Of a stretch of 64,000 nucleotides of DNA, positions 1 to 12,465 are shown one piece after another. Position numbers and translations under genes: made by a program. Source of the stretch: Neodiprion pinetum. Lineage: Eukaryota > Arthropoda > Insecta > Hymenoptera > Diprionidae. How positions within the stretch are numbered: the first letter of the stretch is position 1; the number at the start of each line of letters is the position of its first letter. The DNA lies in contig NC_060234.1 in the NCBI RefSeq assembly GCF_021155775.2, positions 434,001 to 498,000 of the forward strand. The letters run 5' to 3'. The notes below the pieces were generated by a model. It saw nothing but the letters and a program-made list of their open reading frames with translations. It was not told where the DNA came from and ran no database searches.

Positions 1-1198
1 TAAATTTAAAACTTCTTTGTCCACGTAAAGTCAACGGCTACGTTCATTTCCATACATGTATTCAGCTGATTCCGTGAATACTCAAACGAGCGCGAGTGAA
101 AATGCATCGGGATTGTTATTTATAGCCACGTGGCCGGCAGCGTAAAATCCGATGATCGTCTTTGTTTATTATGACATATACCCTTCCTAATACTTGCGTG
201 GAAATCAAGAGAATCAATTTTTATATACTTTGTCCTCAATTTAGATGCGGATAAATAAATATGCATCTCATTAACTCGCGGGTCTTCGAATTCGTATGTG
301 AGAGCAGTGCAAATGGCTTGAAATGGATTGTTCTCCTTGGAAGACGTGACACGGCGCATTCATTGATTGAGGATTATATTTCTGATGTACACAATTACAG
401 TCAGGTATTGTTAGAAAAAAAAAAGAAGAAAATATATGGAAACTAATTTAGAAATGTCGGTACCGCATAATGGCCCGATATGGGGGGGGATAGTAAAGAG
501 TTTCGTGCTGTATGAAGTTACACAAAAGAGTGTAAAGAGAAAGCTTCTTCGTCCTTTCTTTCTATTCACATTATATGTTATATACGGACTTTTTTCCCAT
601 TCTTTTCTCACAAACGGGTGATATATTCCCCATCGTCATTTCACACCACGCAATACGCGATGGATTGTTCAAAAAACCGCGAGTTCCTGTATCGAGTAAT
701 AATTCCATATTCTGACAATTGTTATTGTTACGGATAATAAGGGCCTCACCATTTACTACACACCCGAGGTTTAGGTATTGTTATCTCTCTCTCTTATATG
801 TACACATATCAATGTATAATATATGTACACAAAATGGAAACAAGTCGCGATTTTTGTCAACAATACGGGAATCTATATAATTTGTCACGTGAACATACGT
901 ATATGTATCTATGTGTGCCTGTGCGTTACATAACAACACATGCGTCTCTCTATGAATCTAAAACACGAAGAAGTTTATAAATAAAATGAAGAAATTTGAT
1001 CATCGGTCCACAGACGTAACGATCCCGCGGGCAGCGGTTGAAACGAAAGGATATCATCGGGGATTATTATCGTTATAGCTGTTGTCGTATCAGTCTAATT
1101 GTAAGCCACGTCTAGCCTACACTTGCTAGACATCGAAGATCGATCTATCAATCTCTCTGCCATACCGTCGGCTCGTGTACAATCACAATTGACGACCA
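1..1198. other. Intergenic or intronic, nothing recognised
   Basis: AT-rich with only short chance frames. I see no gene, repeat unit or RNA gene that I can support. Confidence 0.5.
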
Positions 1199-1403
1199 GA
1201 TTGAAGTTAGTAACGTTAATGTAATGAAATATTGAAACTAAAATCATGTTTCTCAATATTTAGAACGACTTTAAACGAGTTTAACTTCTAAAATCTGAAT
1301 ACACGCTGCTTTTTAAAAATACATTACTCAATTTGAGACGATCCTACAGTTTCGAAATAATAATTAAGAAAAAAAATCGTTACGTTAACCTTACGAACTT
1401 CAC
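1199..1403. mobile_element. MITE family A, copy 1 (about 205 bp)
   Basis: Starts with TTGAAGTTAGTAACGTTA and ends with its imperfect inverse (TACGTTAACCTTACGAACTTC). It shares ends, length and the inner TCTAAAAT-type segment with copies near 19.2 and 24.6 kb. Non-coding. Confidence 0.6.
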
Positions 1404-3659
1404 TCTCTTGATCGAAGACACGATGCCGCTTCAAGTATGCATATCGTTCAAGTCAAATTCCAAGCTATACGGCACGTGATGCAAAAATCTTATAATCAAG
1501 CAAAATTTTGTGTCGTCGAAGATAGCGAAAATGTCAATATTATGTATAATGGATATAATACTGTAATAAAGTACACGTGCACCGCCGTAGTATGTAGTTT
1601 GCCATTATAGCTGAGGATGAGCGAACTGCAAAGTGTGTCACGACTACGTCAGTCACGAATCATGGCGTATTCTATATCTATTTATTCTACGGTTTCATTT
1701 GCCGTGTGCTTTTACGTACTTTTCATCCGCACAGCTGCGGATAATTACTTTTCTTCCGTCACAGGTACGTAAAGAAGTTGAAGATGCAGGAATTCCTTCT
1801 GATATATTCTTATCAACCGATATTTTCTTGAAACACCTACGATTCATTGATTACAACTGATGAAATTAGTAATTTTCTAGAAAGTGCCAAGTACAAACGC
1901 GTCGTTGTATGTAATAATTATTCGAAAATTGGCCATATCAGTCGATGATAATCACAGATAGCGTCGAGACGCAGAGATTCGTTTCGACATTGGATATGAC
2001 ATAATCGTCGTCGTTCTTGATTGTAAGCGAACGAACGATTGGTTGGTTGGTTGATCGTGAGGTAGGCTGCTGCCCCTAACAACTGGGCTACGTGACATCG
2101 ATACTTGAGCGGTAACTGCACGAGGGTCTCGCTGCTATAAAGTACGCGTACTGTACGTCACTGTTCGTAGAAAAAATGAGAAATAGGAGAAAAAATGAAC
2201 CAACCATCGCTGGACGGAGATTATTACACGCGTGCGAAACGCTGACGTATATTTTGAGGCGATTGATGATTAAATCTCGCAAGTGGAGATTATCCCAGAT
2301 CTCTGAGGCTCGTAGGTGTGTGCGAAATAAGCAGAAAAACAAAGTGATGAAACCGGCCCGAGGATAACGAAATGATATTATATTCAAATTTACAAATATA
2401 CCCCTCCATTCATACACGCGGATCTGTCACATCGTTGCTACAATTACTTCCTACACTTGTATAATTCATAGCCACGTTGCTCTTGTAAGACTGCTGCTGC
2501 TGGATCCGAGAGGCAGAGGAAAAAAGAGGAGACTAGATTTTGTTTACGGGAAAAGGAGAGGATGAAGGTGACGGAGCAATGCGGAAAGAGAACTGAGATG
2601 AAATGTATGAAAATAGTGGCGTCAAAAGTCGCGAGAATGATACTAAGAGATTGGTAAAAATATGAATAAAGTGGGGGGGGGGGGTTAATCCTTTTTTTTA
2701 CGGCTATAAAACATTGAATTTTAACCTTGCGTTAATTACAGGATAGTTAAAAAGGCATTAGAGGGAACGGATCGTTACAATACAAATTTTCAACGGTGAG
2801 GAGACGCGTTACGTTAATTTCCAATTTCTCGAGGATCCGAATGACGTTGAGCTAAGTCTGCGGTGAGAAAACGTAACCGTGGAAACTTATCTGTCATGCG
2901 ATCAGTCGTCGACGACGATGACGCACTCCGGTTACCACCGCCCTTGGTCATTGGGTGGAACAATTTCAGTCGCAGTCAATCCATGTAGAGTACAAATTTT
3001 AGCAGAAAAAAAGAAAACAAATAAATAACTACTTGACGTACGTACGTAGAACGAAAGCGTTCCGATCAAAATGTTTCATCGGTATGAAAAAAAGGCCAAC
3101 ACACGTAAGCTCGGACAGCTTCGTAACACAAATACGAGACAGAGAAATGGCTGCAGTAGCAGAACTACTAACTGGCCTTATCCTAACCCCTCAACCTACG
3201 GATGACGGATGGTGGCGTCTGACGCGTAAGATTTATGCCGATATTATCCGAGCGTTCCGATTTGCCCAAGGGATTCGGTGACGAGGTTGGTTAAAAGTTA
3301 GAGAGAACGATGCCGCGGAGCAGTTATGTACCAAGAGAAGTTAGGTGCGGTGGTGGAGAAGGATGTCGTCGATTCGATCTTCGAAGGAAATTATCAAGGC
3401 TTGAGAAACAAACTGACCTGCTCGTCTCCACGTTGCTCGACAGCTCTCCGTAGGAATTCATGACGATTATACTGATCGAAGGATGGTCACACACCGTACA
3501 AATCACACTTTTACTTCTCTTACTTTCTATGCACGGTATACACACGTAGGTGGGCGGTTATCGCTGTTGGACACCGCAAGTTCGTATATTCGTATCGAGT
3601 TCGATCGATGCGGTGGTTACCGTATATCTCTCTACAACTGCATACGCGTCGAAGTGAGA
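1404..3659. other. Intergenic or intronic, nothing recognised
   Basis: A run of G at about 2672-2683. Short frames on both strands show no family features. It could be an untranslated or intronic part of a gene starting in the GC-rich block to the right. Confidence 0.4.
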
Positions 3660-4480
3660 CAACTGTGAATGAACGCAACGCGGCGACTTGTGCGGACGCC
3701 GAGGTGAACGCTGTGAGACTGCGACTCGAAAGGTGACCAGACTCGCCGAATCGCCTCCCTTATATCAACAATGGTGGAGGCGGAGGGGCTCCGGCAGCCG
3801 CGATCGACACGCGCCGCTCTCTTTGCGAACTAACAATCCGTTTTGAACGAATTTCGGTCTAACGCGCATGCGTCGCGCGTCGCTGGGCCTGTCATCGTGC
3901 CAGAATTCGAATTATCCAGGATAGATACGCTGGGGCCGAAGAGTTTTGGAAAAAATTCGCCGCCCCATGCGCCCCGCTCTTTCCTTCTTTCTTTCCTCGC
4001 CTCGCTCTCCCTCCCGCCCCATCTTTGTTTCTACCTGAAACTTCGTTTCTCCCACGTCAATCAGCGAATCGCGTTAGCCCCGCGCATCTCGCGGCGTTCC
4101 GCTCGCGTTAAACGCTCCCTAGGGTATTTATTCATCACGCATCCAGCCAGTGATAATCGCAAACCGTCTATGAACCTCCCCACCCCGACCGCCCCACTTG
4201 TCACACCACAATCCACCGCTCTCATTGGCTCCCGCGAAACACGCCAGACTCTCGTCCACTCCCGTTGCTCCCGTCACTCCCGTCAATCCCGTCACTCGAT
4301 GACCCGGTATGCGTCGGTCTGCGTCACGCGGACTTGCCAGATGCCCGCGAATTTGTCGTCTCTCGATTTGCCAGTCGTCAATTTGAACGGCGACCGAACG
4401 GGTTTCTTGTACTTTCCCTGGGTGCACAAGCACTCGTCTATCTATGTACGTACGTACGTATTAGATGAATGATGCAGGCA
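3660..4480. promoter_or_regulatory. GC-rich, CpG-rich block with a possible minus-strand core promoter
   Basis: Contrasts sharply with the AT-rich surroundings and contains many CG dinucleotides. On the minus strand TATAAGG lies near 3764-3758, with a TCA-type initiator candidate about 30 bases downstream. An ACGT tandem sits at 4445-4460. Coding frames that run through it do not resemble known proteins. It may be the promoter or first exon of a gene extending left of the window. Confidence 0.3.
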
Positions 4481-4560
4481 CACACCTGTGCGACGATCCC
4501 GTCCAATAACTTGCTAACGGGACGATTTCGTAAAGTAATTTTTAACACGAAGACGTGCTT

Positions 4561-4592
4561 TATTATTATTATTGTTATTGTAGTTATGTTAT

Positions 4593-4623
<31 letters not shown>
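4561..4623. repeat. TTA/TTG trinucleotide microsatellite
   Basis: TTATTATTATTG followed by about nine TTG units. Confidence 0.9.
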
Positions 4624-5924
4624 AATATAAACAGGGATACAGCAGATACTTCTTTCTCGTATTTGTTCTTTTATAAGTAAATCTTTGTTTACTCGTTTCC
4701 TTTTTTTTCGCTTTATCGTTCTTCTTTTTGTATTCCACGTATAATTTCATATGCCGATACAAATACGTAATACGATCGTCACATTCTTCGACGCTTCACC
4801 CATGCTTCACCTTTTATAATTCTCGTACGTCAATTCGCGACTGAAGTTCGAATTGGTCAATGATTCTATTATGCATAATATATACGTGCTTGAAATCGCG
4901 GTTCATTGTGCGACTCCGTGCCAAATAAAAGGTACTTGGTGAAAAAATATGCGAAACTTCCGTAATTATTATACTATGCGCACAAAAATGTTCAAAGGTC
5001 ACACGCTTTTTCGCGATATTTCTTCAAGAATTTTCGATCGATTGGTTTTTTTTTTATTTCCATTTCATAGGATATTTTTTTGATCAGTGCACAAACAGCT
5101 TAGGCTATGCGTAACATAGGTACGATGCGTTATTATAGTTCCATAAACGTATACGAAAGAATGATTTTTTCTGCTATACTATACTAATTAAGTTCGCTAG
5201 GGAAAAATGCCTTCCATTAAATGACTGGAATGGTTTCAGAATTGCGGAAATTGGTGAGTGTTGTTTAGTTTTACCGGAACGTCAAGGTCTTGGCCTGTAC
5301 GTAATGACGCGCGCCGCTGGTTCTGTAGTTTTATCAAATTTTATTACACCGTACAAATTACTTCAAGTAATTATAATCATAACACGTGAGTAGAATACGG
5401 ATAAACTTCAGTTACATACTGCACTGTACGATTCATTTACTGGTTGTTATCATTATGTACAAGTCTTGGCGTACGTACAATCACGTACACGTATATTATG
5501 CATAATGCCTATCCTGTTTTCGGAAATGTTGATATTGGTATTTTTATTGTAAATATTGCGCGCGTGCATCGATACGTACGTGTAAAAAATTTGAATATCC
5601 AAGTGTCTGTGATGTATATGCCCATATAATATGCATGAGTCCGATCGCATTGTCTATTGTATACAAGGGAAGTCACAGGTGCCGTGAGCTGCAAAACGCG
5701 CAACCCTTGACACACACGTGTGTCGCATAGCATAAATACTAAACTTCGGTCACCCGACGGTCTAATCTGCTATCGTATATTTTATGCGTACACGCTGGAA
5801 ATGCGAAACGGATGCGTGTTACGTAATTCATACCCACTACAACAATGTACTAGGAAAGCCTGCGGATCGGTTAGTAGACGTACAGAGAGAGTTCCGGGCA
5901 GAGATTTCTAACACCGACGCTTAT
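4624..5924. other. Intergenic, nothing recognised
   Basis: AT-rich DNA with many ACGT and TGCAT words; no supported gene. Confidence 0.5.
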
Positions 5925-6016
5925 CGACATTTCGCCGGAGACCCAAACCCTTTTCCGCGACAGCGTCACCACCTCCGTCAGCGCGGTAAGGGTTTTGAGC
6001 CTCGGGCGAAACGTCG
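5925..6016. other. Strong imperfect hairpin (35-nt arms, 22-nt loop)
   Basis: The left arm 5925-5959 and the reverse complement of 5982-6016 share CGAC-TTTCGCC-GAG and AAACCCTT-CCGCG. Only a few mismatches occur over 35 positions, around a 22-nt loop. Size and shape fit a microRNA-type precursor or a tiny foldback element. Nothing nearby decides which, and no known microRNA seed was recognised. Confidence 0.5.
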
Positions 6017-7443
6017 GTACGTGTGGGTAATAGAAAATTGTCTCCAGAACTCTCCTTGCATATCTACTTCTGTTGTAAATCAAGAGACACTCGCCGCGGC
6101 TCGAGCTTAACGTTTAATAATATAAACGTTTATCCGTCAAGTTTAGCTCTCTCGATGACTTGCAGGTCGCTGGCACCGGTTACTCGCGGTTGACCGTCTG
6201 CAAACTGTGCCTTAATATTATACGTAGTCGTATACACGCACACCCATAAGTATCCAGCTCTTTATACCGCACGTTATACGCATCTGTTTTATAGCCACTC
6301 TCTTTTGTTATTCGTTGAATATGCTCGGTGTTGAGATACTCGCAGATTTTATAGTTCTATGGAGATTGGGTTTACCTCAAATATACCTGCATGCTAATTA
6401 GTTAGGTCAATGCGTCAAGGAAATATACAGAATTACTCGAACTTTCCGTCCAATATGTGTATATATTTGTGATTGTCAGTTTGATCCGGCGCATTGACTG
6501 CATAGTTAATAAATGACTCATTGTCAGCCTATTACCGCAAATTCTCTTGACGCATTTTAAAATCAGCAAAATATAGACAAAATCGTCATTATTATTAGTT
6601 TTATAATTTTTATCATTGTTGTTATTATTATTATTATTAATATTTTTCTTTTTCTGAAATGCATGCAAAATAGTACAGTTTTTATTCCAATGATTACAAC
6701 TATTGTGTTTGTACGAGAAATGTCCGAAAAAAAATATCTCAAGGTTTAATAGACGTTTGTATAACAACGAATCAAGGGTATATTATTATCATCGTTCTTG
6801 TGTTACGGAATCGGTACGGAATTTGAGTCAAACTGCTGACGCATGCTATACACTGCTGATTTTATATGTGTAGCAGTACATACAAATACTTATATGCGCA
6901 TGTATGCATATGTATGTGCATATATATGTATGTACATATATATGCAGGCGCGTATAGGTATTTGTATGTACCGTGGCTTACGCTGCGATGGTGTGTAAAT
7001 ATTATTTTAGGCATAACAATCGGTTTGTTGCTTGTGTGAATTGCGCAAATGCGATAAACGTATATTGTATTTACCTGTCCACGAGTAAATCGTATACATA
7101 ACGATACGGTGCATAATATTCATCCGCTGACCAGACGCATACCTGCACGTTTATAGTTAAAATTATATATATGTGTCATACGAAGGGAGTATTTTTTCCC
7201 CCCTTTCTAGACATTTCGTCACTTGCCAAGAAATTCTATGCTCATACCAATTTTTACTGCCGGTATATACATACGCGGTGTATATTGTAGGTATGTGTTA
7301 AAGTACCCAGGGCATGGACGATATCTATAACCTGCCCTGTTCGTTGAAGCGGTCTCCTGCCCTTGAGAGCCTATGGTTGTAAAGTCATTATAACTTCTTG
7401 CAATTAGACCTGACGTCATTATGATGATTCATGTTACTGTTGA

Positions 7444-7481
<38 letters not shown>

Positions 7482-8312
7482 TTTTTTGTTTTTTTTTTGT
7501 TGCTGTATACTAATATAATATCGATATGCGCTGAAAGAGTGATGCCTGTTACGAGGATTGACCACGTTCACCGCATGCACACGTATACCCATATACCTAT
7601 ACGTATAATTATGCGTGTATGGACGTACGACTGAACTTAAATGCGAACAGGCTTGATCGCTTCCTCCGATTACATAATGAACGAAAATAAACAAATAAAG
7701 AAAAAAAGCTTACATGCTACGAAAATATTTGCTATTTACCATTAAAACGGATGTCGTATATGACATAATGCACGCTCGAAACGGCTCGCTGCACGAGATT
7801 TTGCGATGCGTTTTAGTTTATATTTTTTGTTAATCATGATTTTGCGATGTAAAAAATCCCAAAACCCGCATGCCCGTGTAAACCTGGTTTATACAACTGT
7901 TCTGCACGTATTTATGTGTGTATGTACATCTGCACCTAATTAATGCCGGCGCTGGTATGATAGATTCGAGTCTCAAGTTTGTGGTTTGAATATTCTACGA
8001 GACAAGGTCGAGTTTAAAAGCGGTAACGAGAGTGGGAATACCTCAATCTTGATACTCCAATCTGTGGTGTTAAAGCTTAGTCAACAAAGATGCTCAATTT
8101 GGAGGATAAATATCATGCGACAACATCGTGTGTATGTAACACAATACACGTTGCACCACACGATCGAGCTTATGAGTTTATCACGTATGTATAGTAGCGA
8201 ATAATATACTGCTCCGTGAATTAGATACAAAAAAAAAAGTTACGAAAAGAAAAAAGTTTGACGTAAAACGTACACACGTGGACATCAATTAATTCACATA
8301 CGACTAGTTTTT
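6017..8312. other. Intergenic, microsatellite-rich, no gene
   Basis: Holds the GTT microsatellite, a TATG/CATA-rich stretch at about 6880-6970 and ATT-rich DNA at 6590-6650. The Asn-rich frame there is a product of the repeat. Confidence 0.5.
7444..7500. repeat. GTT trinucleotide microsatellite with T-rich tail
   Basis: About twelve GTT units run into poly-T interrupted by G. Frames read through it are poly-Leu or poly-Gln artefacts. Confidence 0.9.
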
Positions 8313-8823
8313 CGGTCGAGTCGATTACGTTGGCAACGCAGGCTGACAAGGAAGGTATCCCAGGTCGATATCTTCGATTTGATTCCTCTTCTAATGCGTT
8401 GTAGTAAACTAAAAACTAAGCGGCATGTATTATTTTTTTTTTTATCTGCCATCAGACACTTCAAGAGATTGAAATTACCCTCCAAAGTAAGGCATGTCGA
8501 GGAGCGATTTCGCAGTTTCACCCACAAGAACATGACATTTTTTCAATCAATCCAACTGGAAAAGTTTTCTCACAACTAGAACTGAAAAATGTCATTTTCT
8601 CAATTAAAAAGAAAAAAAATTGCCGAATCGCCCCTTGACATGCCTTACTTTGGAGGGTGGTTTCACCCCCTTAATCTGTCTAATTGCAGATGAAAAAAAA
8701 AAAAAAAATACATGCCGCCTAGTTTTTAGTCTACCGTGACATATTACAAAAGAAATCAAATCGGAGATATCGACCTGGGACACCTTTCTTGCGAGTCTGC
8801 GTTACCAACGTAATCGAACCGGC
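8313..8823. mobile_element. Foldback element family B, copy 1 (two long inverted arms)
   Basis: The left arm passes through GATTACGTTGGCAACGCAGG, TCCCAGGTCGATATCTTCGA and CTAAAAACTAAGCGGCATGT. It meets the CCCTCCAAAGTAAGGCATGT segment, and all of these recur inverted in the right arm. Arms are about 200 bp around a central spacer near 8570. No coding potential. Confidence 0.75.
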
Positions 8824-9481
8824 CGATAAATTAAAGTCCATATGTGTACAACAGGTATAATATATAACGTCCTCTGTCTTTTGATGACGCGTGACAATTA
8901 ACTCGACGGTTAGTTTGATAATAATTATATGTACACACACGCACACACACGTGCATGTATATGAAATATATTATATGCATGTATAGAAAGGTGTTGAACG
9001 ATTAATGTGATTTTCCTCGTAAATGTGATTTGTAATTTTTCCACTTGCGTCGACATCAAGAATGTGACGTGCAATCTGTGGAACAACCACACATATCATA
9101 TACCCATTGTATTATAAATGGAAAAGAGTGGAGAAACTCGGACCTCAACATCGTGCTACAATCTCTCTCATTGTCAATTATTCCGTATTTACACTTCACG
9201 CTATAATATATGTGATGGTATACGCACAAGCCTACAATACGCGAATGTAAAATAGTATCATCCAGCATACCGTAATGGGTGTGTATGCATAATACCTACA
9301 GAATGTACGGTGAGCCGGACGACCTCTGCTAATGAAATGACAATTTTTTATAATTTATTTACTGTTGCAATTCAGTAACTGCGTTAAAATCTGGAGTGAA
9401 ATGTCCGTCGCAGCTAAGCTAGTGTTACATATGCACGTATATACACTGTATTTCATGTATGTCGTGCTTGTTGTTTTCCGG

Positions 9482-9512
<31 letters not shown>

Positions 9513-11103
9513 ACATATGTATATCTATATATCTGCATGCACGCATAATACAACACACCTGTACGACGGTTTCGCTCGCGACGCATCGTGTACGTGGTAT
9601 AATATATCGCAACGATGACACCACCGTATTTTAAATTTTCCCTACACACCCTGGTCAACCGGAATTTGCATAATCGATGTGCCTTTTCTCCGTGTGATAC
9701 GTACAAAGAAACATACGTGTGTGTACGTAAATCGTATTGTACATAAGCAGCTATTATACCATCTATCGATATATGCATGTAATGCCGGGTATATTGATCA
9801 CGCCGAGCTCGCGTATTGCATTGTATAGCAATATACCTGTACGTCGTGGGTAAGTATGTATTTAGAGAAATTCGTAAATAGGGACGGGCCAAAGGCCAGG
9901 GGATTATCATTCGTTGAATCATTCATTGGCCATTTCAATTCGGTACGCACAGCCTGTATAGGTATACATATAGCATAGCACGTATAGATATTTATATACA
10001 CGATATAAATAAATTTTGCATCTTTTCTCGCACAATCAGCTCTCCCGTGCAGCTGGTCGAAATGTTCGCTGTTCGATAAGAATCAACGCGAAGGTTCCGT
10101 GCATACGTGCATCATATACCCTGCGTACCTGCGTATATAAAAATACCGATGTATGTACAGTGTATGCATAATTATTGTATCCGCTGCGTGTAAAGAAAAT
10201 TTGCATAACGTTAAATACGTCTGATCAGTATTCATCGGTTCTGCGTATCACGTTTCGTTCTCAAAAGTAAAACGAAATGGCACCAATTATGACGGGATCG
10301 GGGTTAAAGGATGAAAGGGTCGGTATATGGAACGGCCGATATACCGAAATTTCAAACATGCGAAAATGGAATGACGAAATATGAATTGTTCGAAATTGTT
10401 ACCGATTACAATTAGAATGTCTACTAATCAGTGACTCAAGATTGCCCATTCCCCGTCAAGAACACTCATTACGAGAAGAATAGAAGATATATTGACAAAC
10501 ATGTACGTGTATACTCTCTACGAGCATATGTGTACGTATACAGCGCGTACCTGCGTGTATTAAATATTTTTTGCGAGACGATATGAGATTCTTCACTTCG
10601 ACCTTGCAGCCCGTCACTGCAACTAATTGTAAACTGTTCCCTGCGCATACGCGCCGTGCAATATTGCGAGCTAGTATTGGCATGACGAGTGCTTACATTA
10701 TACCTGTAGACGCTGCTGCACGCAGATGCGATGCGATATATACGTATATATACATTCATACATACATAGTTACGTACGTGAATAGCTAATATGCGACGGA
10801 AGATGAACAACATGTTTCGTTCGTTCGGTTCGAGAAAGAATATAAAAAATACCGAATAAGATTCCTCGCCGGTATTCGTCCGAAAAATATTTTTCACGCC
10901 TAACGAAAAGTATAATTATACCGCAGCGTATTACGACGATATACGCTAACGATGATGATAGCTATGAACGAGGATACGGTGTGCTGTAACTGCTTTCTCC
11001 CCTTCCTCCTCCTCCTCCGTCCCCTCTTCTTCCCTAACTGCATTTGTTGCACGTATATGTCTATAATTATGATTGAAAAAATTGTATACAGGGTAATTTA
11101 TTG
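8824..11103. other. Intergenic, no gene recognised
   Basis: Rich in CA/TG and TATA words. A 9-bp perfect stem (TCGGTATAT...ATATACCGA) lies at about 10319-10348. Frames crossing it are low in complexity. Confidence 0.5.
9482..9512. repeat. TA/TG dinucleotide microsatellite
   Basis: About five TA units followed by about ten TG units. Confidence 0.9.
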
Positions 11104-11985
11104 AACTAGAGTAGATCGAAAATAATTTTTCTTAGAACTTCATATTCTAATCGGGCGCGATAGGAGCTCATAACTAGAAACACGGTATTTGTTTAAAATT
11201 TTATTTTTTTTCGTGGATGCTTTGGTCTGTCAACTTTGGCTTGAATGTTTTTATATATATTTATAAAAGGTAATTTTTCTAAACTCGGTTTAGTCGCTCT
11301 GAATTTTGGTCATGGATAATACTACTTAATTTTCAAAGAATTTTATACGGACATATGTTAAAAAAAAAAAAAGCCTGAGATTATCAGAATGATGTTTGTT
11401 TTTCTTACAATATGAATAAAAAATAATTAAATTGGGCAAGTTTTTGCGAATGCGCTTGTGTAGCATTTAGTTCATTTCCGTACATGTCGGAAATTATCCA
11501 GGATCCACCGCGTGGATTCAAAGGATGGTTGTGTGGGAACGGGTCGGATTCGATGTGCAGCAAACTCCACGCGGTAAGTCTCGGATAATTTCCGATGTGT
11601 GCGAAAAGGAAGTAAAAACTGCATAAGCGCATTCGCAAAAACTTGCGCAATTTGATTATTTTTTATTCTTATTCTAAGAAAAGCAAACGTCGTTCTGATA
11701 ATCTGAAGCTTTTTTTAAACATATGTCTGTATAAAATTGGTTGACGATTAAGTAGCGTTACGCATGAAAATATTATGGAGCGACTAAATCAAGTTACGAA
11801 AAATTTCTTTTTATAAATAAAGAGTAAAACATTCAAGCCAAGGTTGGCAGACCAAAACTCTCCACAAAAATAAATAAACAAATAAATACTGTGCTTCTAG
11901 TTGTGAGATAACACAACTTTTCCGCCTTATTGGAATTTTAAATTCTGAAAAAGTTGATTTTCGATCCACCCTACTCTGACCACCC
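11104..11985. repeat. Long foldback (inverted repeat with about 400-bp arms)
   Basis: Left segments GAACTAGAGTAGATCGAAAA, CAACTTTGGCTTGAATG and GCGAATGCGC return inverted on the right as TTTTCGATCCACC, CATTCAAGCCAAGGTTGGC and GCGCATTCGC. The centre near 11.53 kb carries two inverted CCACGCGG/CGGAAATTATCC modules. There is no convincing coding frame. Probably a degenerate foldback transposon. Confidence 0.75.
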
Positions 11986-12465
11986 GATTCACCAGCGAAA
12001 GAGTCGCGTATTCTACGATTACGATAAGTATTCAGCAAAAGAGTCTGCATATATTTATGCATATAGATAGATTTTGCGGTAGAAATATCCAAATATCCGT
12101 AACACCGCTCCGACGTTACTGTATTTGTATTCTCAGAGTGTGACGCATAGGTCCGACGATACGGGGGACCTGTTAACCGAGATAAGATTACAGGGGCATT
12201 CGCTGTCTCTGTTTTTGCTCCTCTCCGTCTCTGTCCCTCCGCGCTTTCGTGTGAATCGTACCGACGGAAGTTGGCGGTGGTTATTATTACAGGTAGTGAG
12301 AAATAATCGTGTGACATCGAAGTGCGTTCACCTACTTTTTTGTGTCATATCTGTGCGGTCGGTCGTCGATAGGTGCGGAATTTAAAAGCGAAACGCGATT
12401 TTGTGGAAAATTGTAGGAAAAACAACAATAATAATAACAACAATATCGACGGCAGTGTGGCAAGA
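11986..12465 (+). other. Probable 5' flank and leader of the leucine-rich-repeat gene
   Basis: TTATTATTACAG at about 12281-12292 looks like a splice acceptor for a 5' untranslated exon leading to the ATG at 12466. An AAC/AAT-rich stretch lies just upstream of the start. The transcription start was not identified. Confidence 0.35.

Noticed and set aside
3843..4472. A 209-codon open frame in the GC-rich block
   Set aside because: Composition (Ser, Arg, Pro, Leu), overlap with an antisense frame and lack of any domain point to a GC-rich chance frame.
7431..7694. Poly-Leu and poly-Gln frames over the GTT microsatellite
   Set aside because: Direct translation of a trinucleotide repeat; no other coding sign.
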